A stretch of DNA of 64,000 bases from CAVVAL01 sp963742725 (GTDB lineage Bacteria > Actinomycetota > Actinomycetes > Mycobacteriales > Cryptosporangiaceae). Position numbers and translations under genes: made by a program. A model generated the notes under the pieces. It worked only from the letters and a program-made list of their open reading frames with translations, had not been told where the DNA came from and searched no databases. Of the stretch, positions 52,653-60,780 are shown piece by piece. Positions within the stretch are counted from its first letter, which is position 1, and each line of letters starts with the position of its first letter. The stretch covers positions 186,001 through 250,000 of the forward strand of contig CAVUMX010000003.1 of assembly GCA_963742725.1 (NCBI GenBank), written 5' to 3'.

Positions 52653-52949
52653 CTAGACGCAGCGGGCCTGGATCAGGACGTACGCACCCCACCAGTTCGG
52701 GCCGAGCTGGTGCGCGCCGCCGGACGTGTTGAGCACGGTGCAGGTCGTGCCGGTCTCGGCCTCGTGGGCTGCCTTGTCGGCGTTGGCCTCGGCGGCGGCG
52801 CCGGCCCGCGCCGCGGCCTCGGTGGTGCCCTCGTCGCCGCCCGCGAAGTAGCGTGGGTACGACGGGGCGGCGGTAGCGGGTGCCGCCGTCGCGCCGGCAA
52901 GCGCCAGGCCGAGCACGATCGGGACGAGTGCGGTTCGGATTGAGCGCAT
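52653..52949 (-). CDS. Small secreted protein of unknown function
   Basis: A 98-residue protein with a Sec signal peptide (MRSIRTALVPIVLGLALAGA, cleavage after ATA) and a mature part of about 70 residues with two cysteines (TTCTVL and ARCV) likely to form one disulfide. A strong GGAGGAA site precedes ATG 52949. It lies 53 bp downstream of dxs2 on the same strand and so may be the last gene of block C, or an independent gene. The 280 bp beyond it (52373-52652) hold no supported feature. The family was not recognised. Confidence 0.7.
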   Translation of the reverse strand: MRSIRTALVPIVLGLALAGATAAPATAAPSYPRYFAGGDEGTTEAAARAGAAAEANADKAAHEAETGTTCTVLNTSGGAHQLGPNWWGAYVLIQARCV

Positions 52950-53002
52950 GGCGATTCCTCCAAGGACGTGGTGCGACCGGCCGCCCCCATGAACGGCCGG
53001 AG

Positions 53003-54763
53003 TCAGAGCGCGCGGATTGTCCGGGCGATGCCCGCCGCGTCGAGGCCCAGTTCGGCCAGGATCGCGCCGCGCGAACCGTGCGGCAGGAAGTTCCGCGGCA
53101 CGCCGAGCACATGCAGCGGCGTGGCGACACCGGCGTCGTGCAGCGCCTGGCCGAGCAGCGACCCGACGCCGCCGGTCCGGCCGCAGTCCTCGACCGCGAC
53201 CACGTGCCGGTGCGCGGCGGCGAGTCGGACCAGTTCCGGCGGGACCGGCACCGGCCAGCGTGGGTCGACCACGGTCACGCCGGGCAGGGTGCGCGCGGCG
53301 GCGACGCCGGCTGAGGCGAGCGCGCCGACGGCGACCAGCAGGACGTCCGGCCGCTCGCCCCGGACCAGCACGTCCACCCCGCCGGCCCGGCCGACGGCGG
53401 GCACCGGGTCGCCGACGGTGGCCTTCGGGTACCGGACCACGGTCGGTGCGTCCGCCACCCCGACCGCCTCCCACAGCGCGGCCCGCAGCTGGTCGGCGTC
53501 GCGCGGGGCTGCCACCCGCAGCCCGGGGATCGGCGCGAGCAGCGACAGGTCCCACATGCCGTGGTGGGACGCGCCGTCCTCGCCGGTGACGCCGGCCCGG
53601 TCGAGGACCACGGTGACCCCGCAGCGGTGCAGGGCTGCGTCCATCAGTAGCTGGTCGACCGCGCGGTTCAGGAACGTGGCGTAGAGCGCGACCACCGGGT
53701 GCAGGCCGCCCAGCGCCAGGCCGGCGGCCGAGGCGAGCGCGTGCTGCTCGGCGATACCCACGTCGAAGACCCGGTCCGGCCGGGCCTGCGCCATCGGGTG
53801 CAGCCCGACCGGGCGGAGCATCGCCGCGGTGATGGCGACCACGTCGGGGCGGGTCGCGGCGATCTCGGCCATGGTCTCGGCGAACACGTGCGTCCAGGTG
53901 CGGCCGCCGGCGGTGCGCGGCCGGCCGGTGAGCGGGTCGAGCTGGCCGATGCCGTGCATGTGGTCGGCGAGGTCGCGCTCGGCGGGGCGGTAGCCGCGGC
54001 CCTTGCTGGTGACGCAGTGGACGACGGTGGGCCGGCCGCGCGCGTCGGCGCGGCGCAACGCCGCCTCCAGCGCGGGCACGTCGTGGCCGTCGACCGGGCC
54101 GAGGTAGTCGAAGCCGAGCGCCTCGAAGATGGTCCACGGTTCGCCGGTGCCGGCGCGCAGCCGGCCCAGGTGCTCGGCGAGGCCGCCGACGGTCGGGCAG
54201 TACGAGCGGCCGTTGTCGTTGAGCACGATGACGACCCGGCCGTGCGGGTTGCGGCTCAGGTTGTTCAGCGCCTCCCAGGCCATGCCGCCGGTCAGCGCGC
54301 CGTCGCCGACGATCGGCACCACCCGCCGACCGGACTCGCCGCGCAGGTGGAACGCCTTCGCCAGCCCGTCGGCGTAGGACAGCGCGGTGGACGCGTGCGA
54401 GTTCTCGATGACGTCGTGCGCGCTCTCGTCGCGGCTCGGGTAGCCGGACAGCCCGTGCCGCTGGCGGAGGGTGGACAGGTCGCGCCGTCCGGTCAGGAGC
54501 TTGTGGACGTACGCCTGGTGGCCGGTGTCGAAGAGCAGCGCGTCCTGCGGCGAGTCGAAGACCCGGTGCAGCGCGATGGTCAGCTCGACCACGCCGAGGT
54601 TCGGCCCGAGGTGGCCACCGGTGGCGCAGACCCGCTCGACCAGGATCTCGCGGATCTCGGCGGCGAGCGGAGAAAGCTGGCTGTCGTTGAGTTCGCGCAG
54701 GTCGGCGGGGTGGCTGATCCGGTCGAGGAGCGGGTAGGAGACCGGGGCGGCGTAGGCGACCAT
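53003..54763 (-). CDS. dxs: 1-deoxy-D-xylulose-5-phosphate synthase, copy 2
   Basis: A 586-residue paralogue of the copy at 37.4 kb, diverged throughout. Landmarks are TGGHLGPNLGVVELT, HQAYVHKLLTGR, the ThDP site VGDGALTGGMAWEALNN with NDNGRSYCP, and DVGIAEQHALASAAGLA. ATG 54763 overlaps the TGA that would end ispG2 (TGATG), so the two were designed to be co-translated. GC and codon use are host-like (45 of 60 bases G/C in a sample at 54301-54360). Provides extra MEP flux for block C. Confidence 0.93.
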   Translation of the reverse strand: MVAYAAPVSYPLLDRISHPADLRELNDSQLSPLAAEIREILVERVCATGGHLGPNLGVVELTIALHRVFDSPQDALLFDTGHQAYVHKLLTGRRDLSTLRQRHGLSGYPSRDESAHDVIENSHASTALSYADGLAKAFHLRGESGRRVVPIVGDGALTGGMAWEALNNLSRNPHGRVVIVLNDNGRSYCPTVGGLAEHLGRLRAGTGEPWTIFEALGFDYLGPVDGHDVPALEAALRRADARGRPTVVHCVTSKGRGYRPAERDLADHMHGIGQLDPLTGRPRTAGGRTWTHVFAETMAEIAATRPDVVAITAAMLRPVGLHPMAQARPDRVFDVGIAEQHALASAAGLALGGLHPVVALYATFLNRAVDQLLMDAALHRCGVTVVLDRAGVTGEDGASHHGMWDLSLLAPIPGLRVAAPRDADQLRAALWEAVGVADAPTVVRYPKATVGDPVPAVGRAGGVDVLVRGERPDVLLVAVGALASAGVAAARTLPGVTVVDPRWPVPVPPELVRLAAAHRHVVAVEDCGRTGGVGSLLGQALHDAGVATPLHVLGVPRNFLPHGSRGAILAELGLDAAGIARTIRAL

Positions 54764-55934
54764 CAGTGCACCTCCACCCGGACGCCACCGGTCAGCTCGG
54801 CCAGCTCGTCGGGGAGGTCGGCGCCCATCTCCTCAGCCAGGCGCAGCGCTTCGTAGATCAGGGTTTCCACGATCTGGGACTCGGGCACGGTTTTGATGAC
54901 TTCGCCCTTGACGAAGATCTGGCCCTTGCCGTTCCCGGAGGCGACCCCCAGGTCGGCCTCACGCGCCTCACCCGGGCCCGTTCACCACGCAGCCCATGAC
55001 CGCGACCCGCAGCGGCACCGGCAACCCTTCCAGCCCGGCGGACACTTCCTCAGCCAACGTGTAGACGTCGACCTGCGCACGCCGCACAGGAGGGGCAGGA
55101 CACGATCTCCAGACCACGCTCGCGTAGACCCAACGATTCCAGGATCTGGTTACCGACCTTCACCTCCTCCACCGGCGGCGCCGACAGCGAGACCCGGATC
55201 GTGTCCCCGATCCCCTCAGCCAGCAGCGCCCCGAACGCCACCGCCGATTTGATGGTGCCCTGGAACGCCGGCCCGGCCTCCGTCACACCAAGGTGCAGCG
55301 GATAGTCACACGCCGCCGCCAACTGCCGGTACGCCTGCACCATCACCACCGGGTCGTTGTGCTTCACCGAAATCTTGATGTCCCGGAAATCGTGCTCCTC
55401 AAACAGCGAGCACTCCCACAACGCCGACTCCACCAACGCCTCCGGCGTCGCCCGCCCATACTTCTCCAGCAGCCGCTTATCCAACGAGCCGGCGTTCACC
55501 CCGATCCGGATCGGCACCCCCGCCCCCGCCGCCGCCCGCGCGATCTCCCCGACCTTGTCATCGAAGGCCTTGATGTTGCCCGGGTTCACCCGCACCGCCG
55601 CACACCCCGCCTCGATCGCCGCGAACACATACTTCGGCTGGAAATGAATATCGGCGATCACCGGAATCGGGGACTTCCGCGCGATGATCGGCAACGCCTC
55701 CGCGTCATCCGCCGACGGCACCGCCACCCGCACGATCTGACACCCGGCGGCGGTGAGTTCCGCGATCTGCTGCAACGTCGCGTTGATATCCGTCGTCGGC
55801 GTCGTCGTCATCGACTGCACCGACACCGGCGCATCCCCACCCACCAACACCGACCCCACCCTGATCTGACGAGACCGACGACGCACAGCAAGCTTCGCAA
55901 CGGGCAGGGCGGGCATGCCAAGCGAGAGAGTCAT
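54763..55934 (-). pseudogene. ispG: Second ispG copy carrying two frameshifts
   Basis: Starts MTLSLGMPALPVAKLAV at ATG 55934 and is nearly identical to the intact copy until the first two cluster cysteines (SCPSC). At 55079-55091 the sequence GCACGCCGCACAGG replaces GCACGGCCGCAGG of copy 1 (net +1), shifting the frame to a stop at 55050 after about 294 residues. A second extra C lies at 54977-54979 (CCCGGGCCCG against CCCGGGCCG). The intended C-terminus (ELTGGVRVEVH, TGA at 54763-54765) survives. The third cluster Cys and the Glu ligand are lost. Sequencing or assembly error in a repeat is a real alternative to true decay. Confidence 0.8.
54808..55919 (-). repeat. Long direct repeat, copy 2 (ispG)
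   Basis: Counterpart of 36279-37388 in the same orientation. It is two bases longer because of the two single-base net insertions described for the ispG2 pseudogene. Outside these limits the neighbouring dxs and upstream genes do not share this level of identity. Confidence 0.9.
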
Positions 55935-57343
55935 GGCTTCACCTCGAGTGCGGTCTCCTCGGGTGTCGCTTTCCACCCGTCGTCGGAACTGCTGGTGCGG
56001 TTCGGGAGCAGTGCGGCGAGCAGCGCGCCGGCGAGCGCGACGGCGACCAGCAGCCACACGGTGTCGTGGAACGCCGTCACGCCGGCGGCCCGCGCCTGGT
56101 AGAACGCGGCCACGCCGGCGATGCCGAGCGAGCCGCCGACCCGTTGGACCACGTTGAACAGCGTGCTGACGTCGGTCACGTCGGCTGTGCTCTGGCGGGT
56201 CAGCATGCCGGTGATGAGCGGTTGCAGGGTCAGGCCCAGGGCGGCGCCGCGCCCGGTGAGCAGCAGCGCGATCAGCCACGGCGGCGTCTGCGCGGACACC
56301 GTGAGCAGCAGCGCGGTGGTCGCGGTGAGCACGGCCATCCCGCTGACCACCGTGGTCCGCAGCCCTACCGCGGCGATCAGCTTCTCGCCCAGCCCCGAGC
56401 AGAGCCCCATCGCGATGCCCTGCGGGAAGAGCACCAGGCCGGCGACCAGGGCGGAGTGGCCCTGCACCTGCAACGTGAAGATCGGGATCAGGAACAGCAC
56501 GGCGAACAGCACCACGGAAGCGACGACGCACACCGCCACCGCGACCCGGCTGCTCCGGTCGGCGAGCAGTCGCAGCGACACGGCCGGGTGCGCGGTCCGG
56601 CGTTCGTGGGCGAGGTACCCGGCGAGCAGGATCAGTCCGGCCAGGCAGCACGGCCAACCGTCGAGCGCGTCCCAGCCATCGCTGGTGATCACCGACGCGC
56701 CGTATGTGGCCAGCGTCGCACCGGCGGCCAGCATGGCGAGTCCGCGCAGGTCGAGCGGGGACCGGTCGGTGGTCGGCGGGTCGGGCGCGAGTTTGCGCGC
56801 ACCGAGCAGGCCGATCGCGACCAGCGGCACGTTGATCAGGAAGATCGGCCGCCAGCCCGTGGACGCGGTGATCAGGCCGCCGATGGTCGGACCGAGTGCC
56901 GGGGCGAGGAAGAAGAACATCCCGGCCATTACCGGGGGCCGCATCTTGCCGCCGCCGCCGAAGAGCAGCGAGAGCGCGAGCGGGATCAGCGGCGCGCTGG
57001 CCACCCCCTGCAACGCCCGCAGCCCGATCAGCGCCTCGATGCCCGGCGCGGCGGCACAGGCGGCCGAGGCGAGCCCGAACGCGACCAGCGCCGCGAGGTA
57101 CGTACGCCGGGTGCCGTACCGGCGGGCCAGCCACGCCGTCGCCGGCAGTGCCGCGGCGATGCCGAGCAGGTAGGCGCTGACCGTCCAGCCGACGGCCGCG
57201 AGTGAGGCGTCCAGCTCGCGGGCGATCGTCGGCACCGCCACGTTCACCGCGTTCGAGTCCACCATGGACACGAAAGGGCCGCAGACCAGCCCGATCAGCA
57301 CCAGCGCGGACGGCCGGGCCGGCGCGCGCTCAGTGGGGGACAT
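55931..57343 (-). CDS. MFS multidrug-type exporter (DHA2, 14 helices)
   Basis: A 470-residue major-facilitator transporter with about fourteen hydrophobic segments. Motif A region is WLARRYGTRRTYLAA and motif C-like ALGPTIGGLITASTGWRPIF identifies a drug:H+ antiporter. ATG 57343 has GAGGAGG seven bases upstream; a GTG six codons earlier is less likely. It overlaps the flavoprotein gene by 14 bp and ispG2 by 4 bp, placing it inside the block C operon. Probable role: export of the block C product or self-resistance. Confidence 0.87.
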   Translation of the reverse strand: MSPTERAPARPSALVLIGLVCGPFVSMVDSNAVNVAVPTIARELDASLAAVGWTVSAYLLGIAAALPATAWLARRYGTRRTYLAALVAFGLASAACAAAPGIEALIGLRALQGVASAPLIPLALSLLFGGGGKMRPPVMAGMFFFLAPALGPTIGGLITASTGWRPIFLINVPLVAIGLLGARKLAPDPPTTDRSPLDLRGLAMLAAGATLATYGASVITSDGWDALDGWPCCLAGLILLAGYLAHERRTAHPAVSLRLLADRSSRVAVAVCVVASVVLFAVLFLIPIFTLQVQGHSALVAGLVLFPQGIAMGLCSGLGEKLIAAVGLRTTVVSGMAVLTATTALLLTVSAQTPPWLIALLLTGRGAALGLTLQPLITGMLTRQSTADVTDVSTLFNVVQRVGGSLGIAGVAAFYQARAAGVTAFHDTVWLLVAVALAGALLAALLPNRTSSSDDGWKATPEETALEVKP

Positions 57344-58634
57344 GGCGGTCCTCCTCGCCACGCCGCTGCAGGGGAAGCGCGGGCATCGTGCCAGCCCGCG
57401 GATCGGGGAGCAGCCCGAGCTGCACCAGCCGGTCCACCCTGGTGAAGCGGTGCACGCCCAGGCCGGACATGTTGTACGTGATGATGAACTGGAGCCGCCG
57501 GTTGCGCCGGTTGCGCTGCAGCACGTGCCGGCCCAGCACCTGGCCGCGCCAGCCGGTGTCGGTGAACAGCGTGGCGAGGTTGTGGCTCAGCCGCGAGACG
57601 TAGTCGATCCGGGGCCGCCGCACCTGGTCGTACCGGGACAGCGCGGCGTCGATGACCGCGGCGGTGAGCCGGTCGGCGCCGGCCAGTTGCTCGCTGAGGG
57701 TCCAGGCGTCGGCGATGGCGGCGTTCATGCCCTGGCCGGCCATCGGGTGCACGCAGTGCGCGGCGTCACCGAGCAGCGCCAGGCCGGGCCGGGTCCAGGT
57801 GGGGGCATTGAACCGCCACGCGGCCAGCGCCTGGGCGCTCGCCACGCCGTCCCGCAGCCGGTCGGCGATCGGGGCGAGCGCGGGCACGGTGCGCAGCAGC
57901 CAGCCGATCCAGACCGGCAGCCCCGGCCTGCCGATCCGCCGGAACTCGCCGCCCGGCAGCTGCACGTAGAGCCGGGCGCGGTCACCGGGCATCGGGAAGA
58001 GCAGGCGCAGGCCGTCCCTGGTGAGGTGCGCGACCACGTCGTCGCCGAGGCCGGTGACCCCGGTGAGGTCGAAGCCGATCAGGTCGTGCGGGTACCGGGT
58101 GCGCTCCACGGCGATGCCGGCGTCGGTGCGGATCCGCGAGGAGTTGCCGTCGCAGCCGACGACCAGGTGGGCGTCCACGTCGGTGCGCGCGTCCCCGTCG
58201 GCGAGCCGCACGCCGACCACCCGGCCGGCGCCGTCGCAGCGGAGCCGTTCCACCAGCACCCCGGAGCGCACCTCCACGCCGTCGCCGGGCTCGGTGCCGA
58301 TCGCCGCCTTGATGTCGGCGTAGTAGTGCACCAGGCAGTGGTCGAACGGCGGCGGCAGCAACCGGTAGTCCAGCGCGCCCACCTCGACGCCGTCGGCCGT
58401 GCGGCAGGCCAACCGCGGCGCCCGCAGCGCACCCCGGGCGGCCAGCCGCGGCAGCGCGCCGAGCCCGTCCAGGATCTGTACCGAGCGAGGCTGCAACAGC
58501 TCTCCCTTGTGGACCGGCGCGGGCACGGGCTGCTTCTCCACGAGCAGCACCCGCCGCCCCTGCCGGGCGAACGCACGGGCGGCGGTGAGCCCACCCACAC
58601 CGGCGCCGCAGACCACCACGTCGTAGTCGCGCAT
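57330..58634 (-). CDS. FAD-dependent monooxygenase, squalene-epoxidase/geranylgeranyl-reductase-like
   Basis: A 434-residue flavoprotein. Dinucleotide motif VVVCGAGVGGLTAARAFARQ at the N-terminus, DG-type segment VVGCDGNSSRIR, and GD motif LLGDAAHCVHPMAGQGMNAA. The segment HKGELLQPRSVQILDGLG resembles the GELLQPGG signature of squalene epoxidases and related reductases. ATG 58634 overlaps the cyclase stop. A polyprene epoxidase just downstream of a squalene/hopene-type cyclase would set up epoxide-initiated cyclisation; double-bond reduction is the main alternative. No membrane anchor is evident. Confidence 0.82.
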   Translation of the reverse strand: MRDYDVVVCGAGVGGLTAARAFARQGRRVLLVEKQPVPAPVHKGELLQPRSVQILDGLGALPRLAARGALRAPRLACRTADGVEVGALDYRLLPPPFDHCLVHYYADIKAAIGTEPGDGVEVRSGVLVERLRCDGAGRVVGVRLADGDARTDVDAHLVVGCDGNSSRIRTDAGIAVERTRYPHDLIGFDLTGVTGLGDDVVAHLTRDGLRLLFPMPGDRARLYVQLPGGEFRRIGRPGLPVWIGWLLRTVPALAPIADRLRDGVASAQALAAWRFNAPTWTRPGLALLGDAAHCVHPMAGQGMNAAIADAWTLSEQLAGADRLTAAVIDAALSRYDQVRRPRIDYVSRLSHNLATLFTDTGWRGQVLGRHVLQRNRRNRRLQFIITYNMSGLGVHRFTRVDRLVQLGLLPDPRAGTMPALPLQRRGEEDRHVPH

Positions 58635-60304
58635 CACGCCGCTCCGGCGCGGTACCGGCCGAGTGCCTGGAGCGCGAACCCGTCGGCGATGTGATCGCAC
58701 CAGTAGGTCAGGCCAAGGAAGTAGATGCCGACGAACGTCGCGGGCCAGCGCCCGTCCGGACGCTGCCGCGCCAGCAACCAGGCCACCCCCGCACGGACCG
58801 CCGCCGAGCCGGCCTGCCCCGCGGCGATCAGCCCGAGCACCGCCCACGCGGTCTCCTCCACCGAGGGCGGCGCGGAGACTCCGTCGCCCCAGCCGCCGTC
58901 CTCGTGCTGGTGGGCGAGCAGCCAGTCGCGGCAGCCCACCGCGGTGGCGGTGCCGGCCAGGCCGAGCTGCCCGAGCGCGTCGAGCACCCGCGCCGTGCCC
59001 GCGGTGTTGCCGCGGAACCAGATGTTGGCGAACGCGCCGTCGGACCGCTGCGTCCTGGCGAACCAGCGCACCGCCTTGGCCAGCGCCGGCTCGCCGGGCA
59101 AGCCGCCGGCCGCGTTTAGGCCGAGTACGGCGTGCGCGGTCATCACCGAACACGGCGAGTCCATCGAGACGCCCGCGTTGCTGGCGAAGCAGCCCCACGA
59201 GCCGTCCCGGTTCTGCATGGTGCGCAGCCAGTCGACGCCTTTTCGCAGGGCCGCCTCGTCGCCGCCGAGCTGAGCCAGCACCCCGACCGCGCACGCGGTG
59301 TCGTCGGTGTCCGGCCAGCCCGAGGGCAGCGACCAGCCCCACCCGCCAGCGGGCGCACCGGTCGGCGGGAACGGGTCGGGGCGCTGGCAGCGGCGGATCC
59401 AGTCCGCGGTCCCGGCCAGCTCGGCGCGGTCGACACCGGCGTCGCGCAGGCCCTGCGCCACGTACATGCTCACCGAGAACTCGATGTCCCGATCGACCGG
59501 CCACGACCCGTCGGCGCGGACGGTGGCGCGTAGGTAGCGGACGTAGTCGTGGGCGAGGTCGAGCCCGACGCCGGCGCGCACCAGCCCGACGCAGACGATC
59601 GAGGCCATCAGCGCGGACTCCTCAACGCCGCCGGGACGATCCGGATCGCTGCTCTCGTACGCGTGGATGTCGGCGAGGTAGCGCAGCGCCTTCGGCTCGG
59701 CGAGCCGGTCCAGGCGGCGGCGCAGCGGGCCGGTGCGGCGGGTCCGCGCCTGCATCACACCCCACGACATCAGCCCGGGCACGGTGAACGAGAGCCGCTG
59801 GCGGAGCCGGCGCGGCAGCAGCACCAGCTCCAGCGGCATCCGGTCGATCCGGGCCGCGTCGTACAGGCCGGCCAGCGCGAGGTACTGCTGGCAGACCGCC
59901 TTGAGCGTGCACAGGGTCTTGTCCTCGACGGCGGCCATCCCACCGAACTCGCCGATCCGGGCGAGGCCCCGGGTGACCGCGAACACCGACCGCTCCGGCT
60001 GGACCAGTTGCAGCGCGGCAACGGCGATCGCGGTGGCGTTCAGCGTGCTCGGTCCGTCTGGTGCGTCGCCCCAGCCGCCGTCCGCGGCCTGGGTCTCGCG
60101 TAACCAGCCGGCGCCGCGTACCACCAGCTCGCCGGAATCGGCCGCGAGGTGCAGCGCGATCACGGCCGATCCGGTGGACACGGCGGACGAGGGCAGCGTG
60201 CCCTGCCACGAGCCGTCCGCACGGCGCAGGGCGAACAGCCCGTCGACCGCCGCCGCGATGCCCCGGTCCACCGTCTCGACAGCGGGTAACCGCACGCCGG
60301 TCAC
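58634..60304 (-). CDS. Class II terpene cyclase of the squalene/hopene-cyclase type
   Basis: A 556-residue cyclase. Catalytic acid motif DTDD at residues 332-335 inside GGWGWSLPSGWPDTDDTAC, the classic SHC context. At least six QW repeats (ADGSWQG, ADGGWGD, ADGSWPV, RDGSWGC, EDGGWGD, PDGRWPA). The C-terminus, GIYFLGLTYWCDHIADGFAL with QALGRYR, mirrors the SHC end. It is about 80-150 residues shorter than true squalene-hopene cyclases. GTG 60304 overlaps the SCP2 stop. No squalene synthase genes are present, so the substrate is probably a shorter or decorated polyprene. Confidence 0.87.
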   Translation of the reverse strand: MTGVRLPAVETVDRGIAAAVDGLFALRRADGSWQGTLPSSAVSTGSAVIALHLAADSGELVVRGAGWLRETQAADGGWGDAPDGPSTLNATAIAVAALQLVQPERSVFAVTRGLARIGEFGGMAAVEDKTLCTLKAVCQQYLALAGLYDAARIDRMPLELVLLPRRLRQRLSFTVPGLMSWGVMQARTRRTGPLRRRLDRLAEPKALRYLADIHAYESSDPDRPGGVEESALMASIVCVGLVRAGVGLDLAHDYVRYLRATVRADGSWPVDRDIEFSVSMYVAQGLRDAGVDRAELAGTADWIRRCQRPDPFPPTGAPAGGWGWSLPSGWPDTDDTACAVGVLAQLGGDEAALRKGVDWLRTMQNRDGSWGCFASNAGVSMDSPCSVMTAHAVLGLNAAGGLPGEPALAKAVRWFARTQRSDGAFANIWFRGNTAGTARVLDALGQLGLAGTATAVGCRDWLLAHQHEDGGWGDGVSAPPSVEETAWAVLGLIAAGQAGSAAVRAGVAWLLARQRPDGRWPATFVGIYFLGLTYWCDHIADGFALQALGRYRAGAA

Positions 60305-60780
60305 GCAGATCGCCCCCGCGGGTCGGCCTGCTGCTCCAGCCGCGCCTCGACCGCGCAGTTCTCGCCCGATCCAGGACCGGTTGTCTCGCCGCGCTTGAGC
60401 GCCTTCTTGTACCGGTTGAACAGCGAGCGCATCAGCAGCAGCTTCGGCATCGACGGCGCCTTGCGGATGTCCAGCAGCCCGCTCACGATCGCCTCCCGAC
60501 CGCCCAGCTCGCCGCTGGTGAGGCGGTGCAGGGTGAGCGGTTCGGTGCGAATCACGATGTCGGCCTGCTCGTACGGGATCGCACCAGGCTCGATCGCGCG
60601 ACGGTCCCGCCCCACTGTGAGCAGGTACGGGGTGGGCTCCGGGCCGCCGGTCTGGAACTCGTACAGCACGGTGAGCGCGCCACCCGCCAGCCGCTGCGCC
60701 AGGGTCGGGTTGCGGCGGCTCACCTCCAGCATGTCCCGTAGCTCGGCGACCACGTCCTCGATGGTCATCTCGGTGCTCAT
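60301..60780 (-). CDS. SCP2 sterol-transfer-domain protein
   Basis: A 159-residue soluble protein. The SCP2 fold pattern is visible: ADIVIRTEPLTLHRLTSGEL with GGREAIVSGLLDIRKAPSMPKLLLMRSLF. These domains bind hydrophobic molecules in a tunnel. It overlaps both the radical SAM gene (ATGA at 60777-60780) and the cyclase gene (GTGA), so it is firmly part of the pathway. Likely role: holding or presenting the lipophilic polyprene or its cyclised product to the neighbouring enzymes. An enzymatic role is possible but unproven. The C-terminal 30 residues are polar and probably disordered. Confidence 0.82.
   Translation of the reverse strand: MSTEMTIEDVVAELRDMLEVSRRNPTLAQRLAGGALTVLYEFQTGGPEPTPYLLTVGRDRRAIEPGAIPYEQADIVIRTEPLTLHRLTSGELGGREAIVSGLLDIRKAPSMPKLLLMRSLFNRYKKALKRGETTGPGSGENCAVEARLEQQADPRGRSA

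Noticed and set aside
52653..54788. Long minus-strand frame running across dxs2
   Set aside because: Only its last 98 codons (from ATG 52949, with a strong ribosome-binding site and signal peptide) look real; the rest is Arg/Pro/Ala-rich shadow of dxs2.
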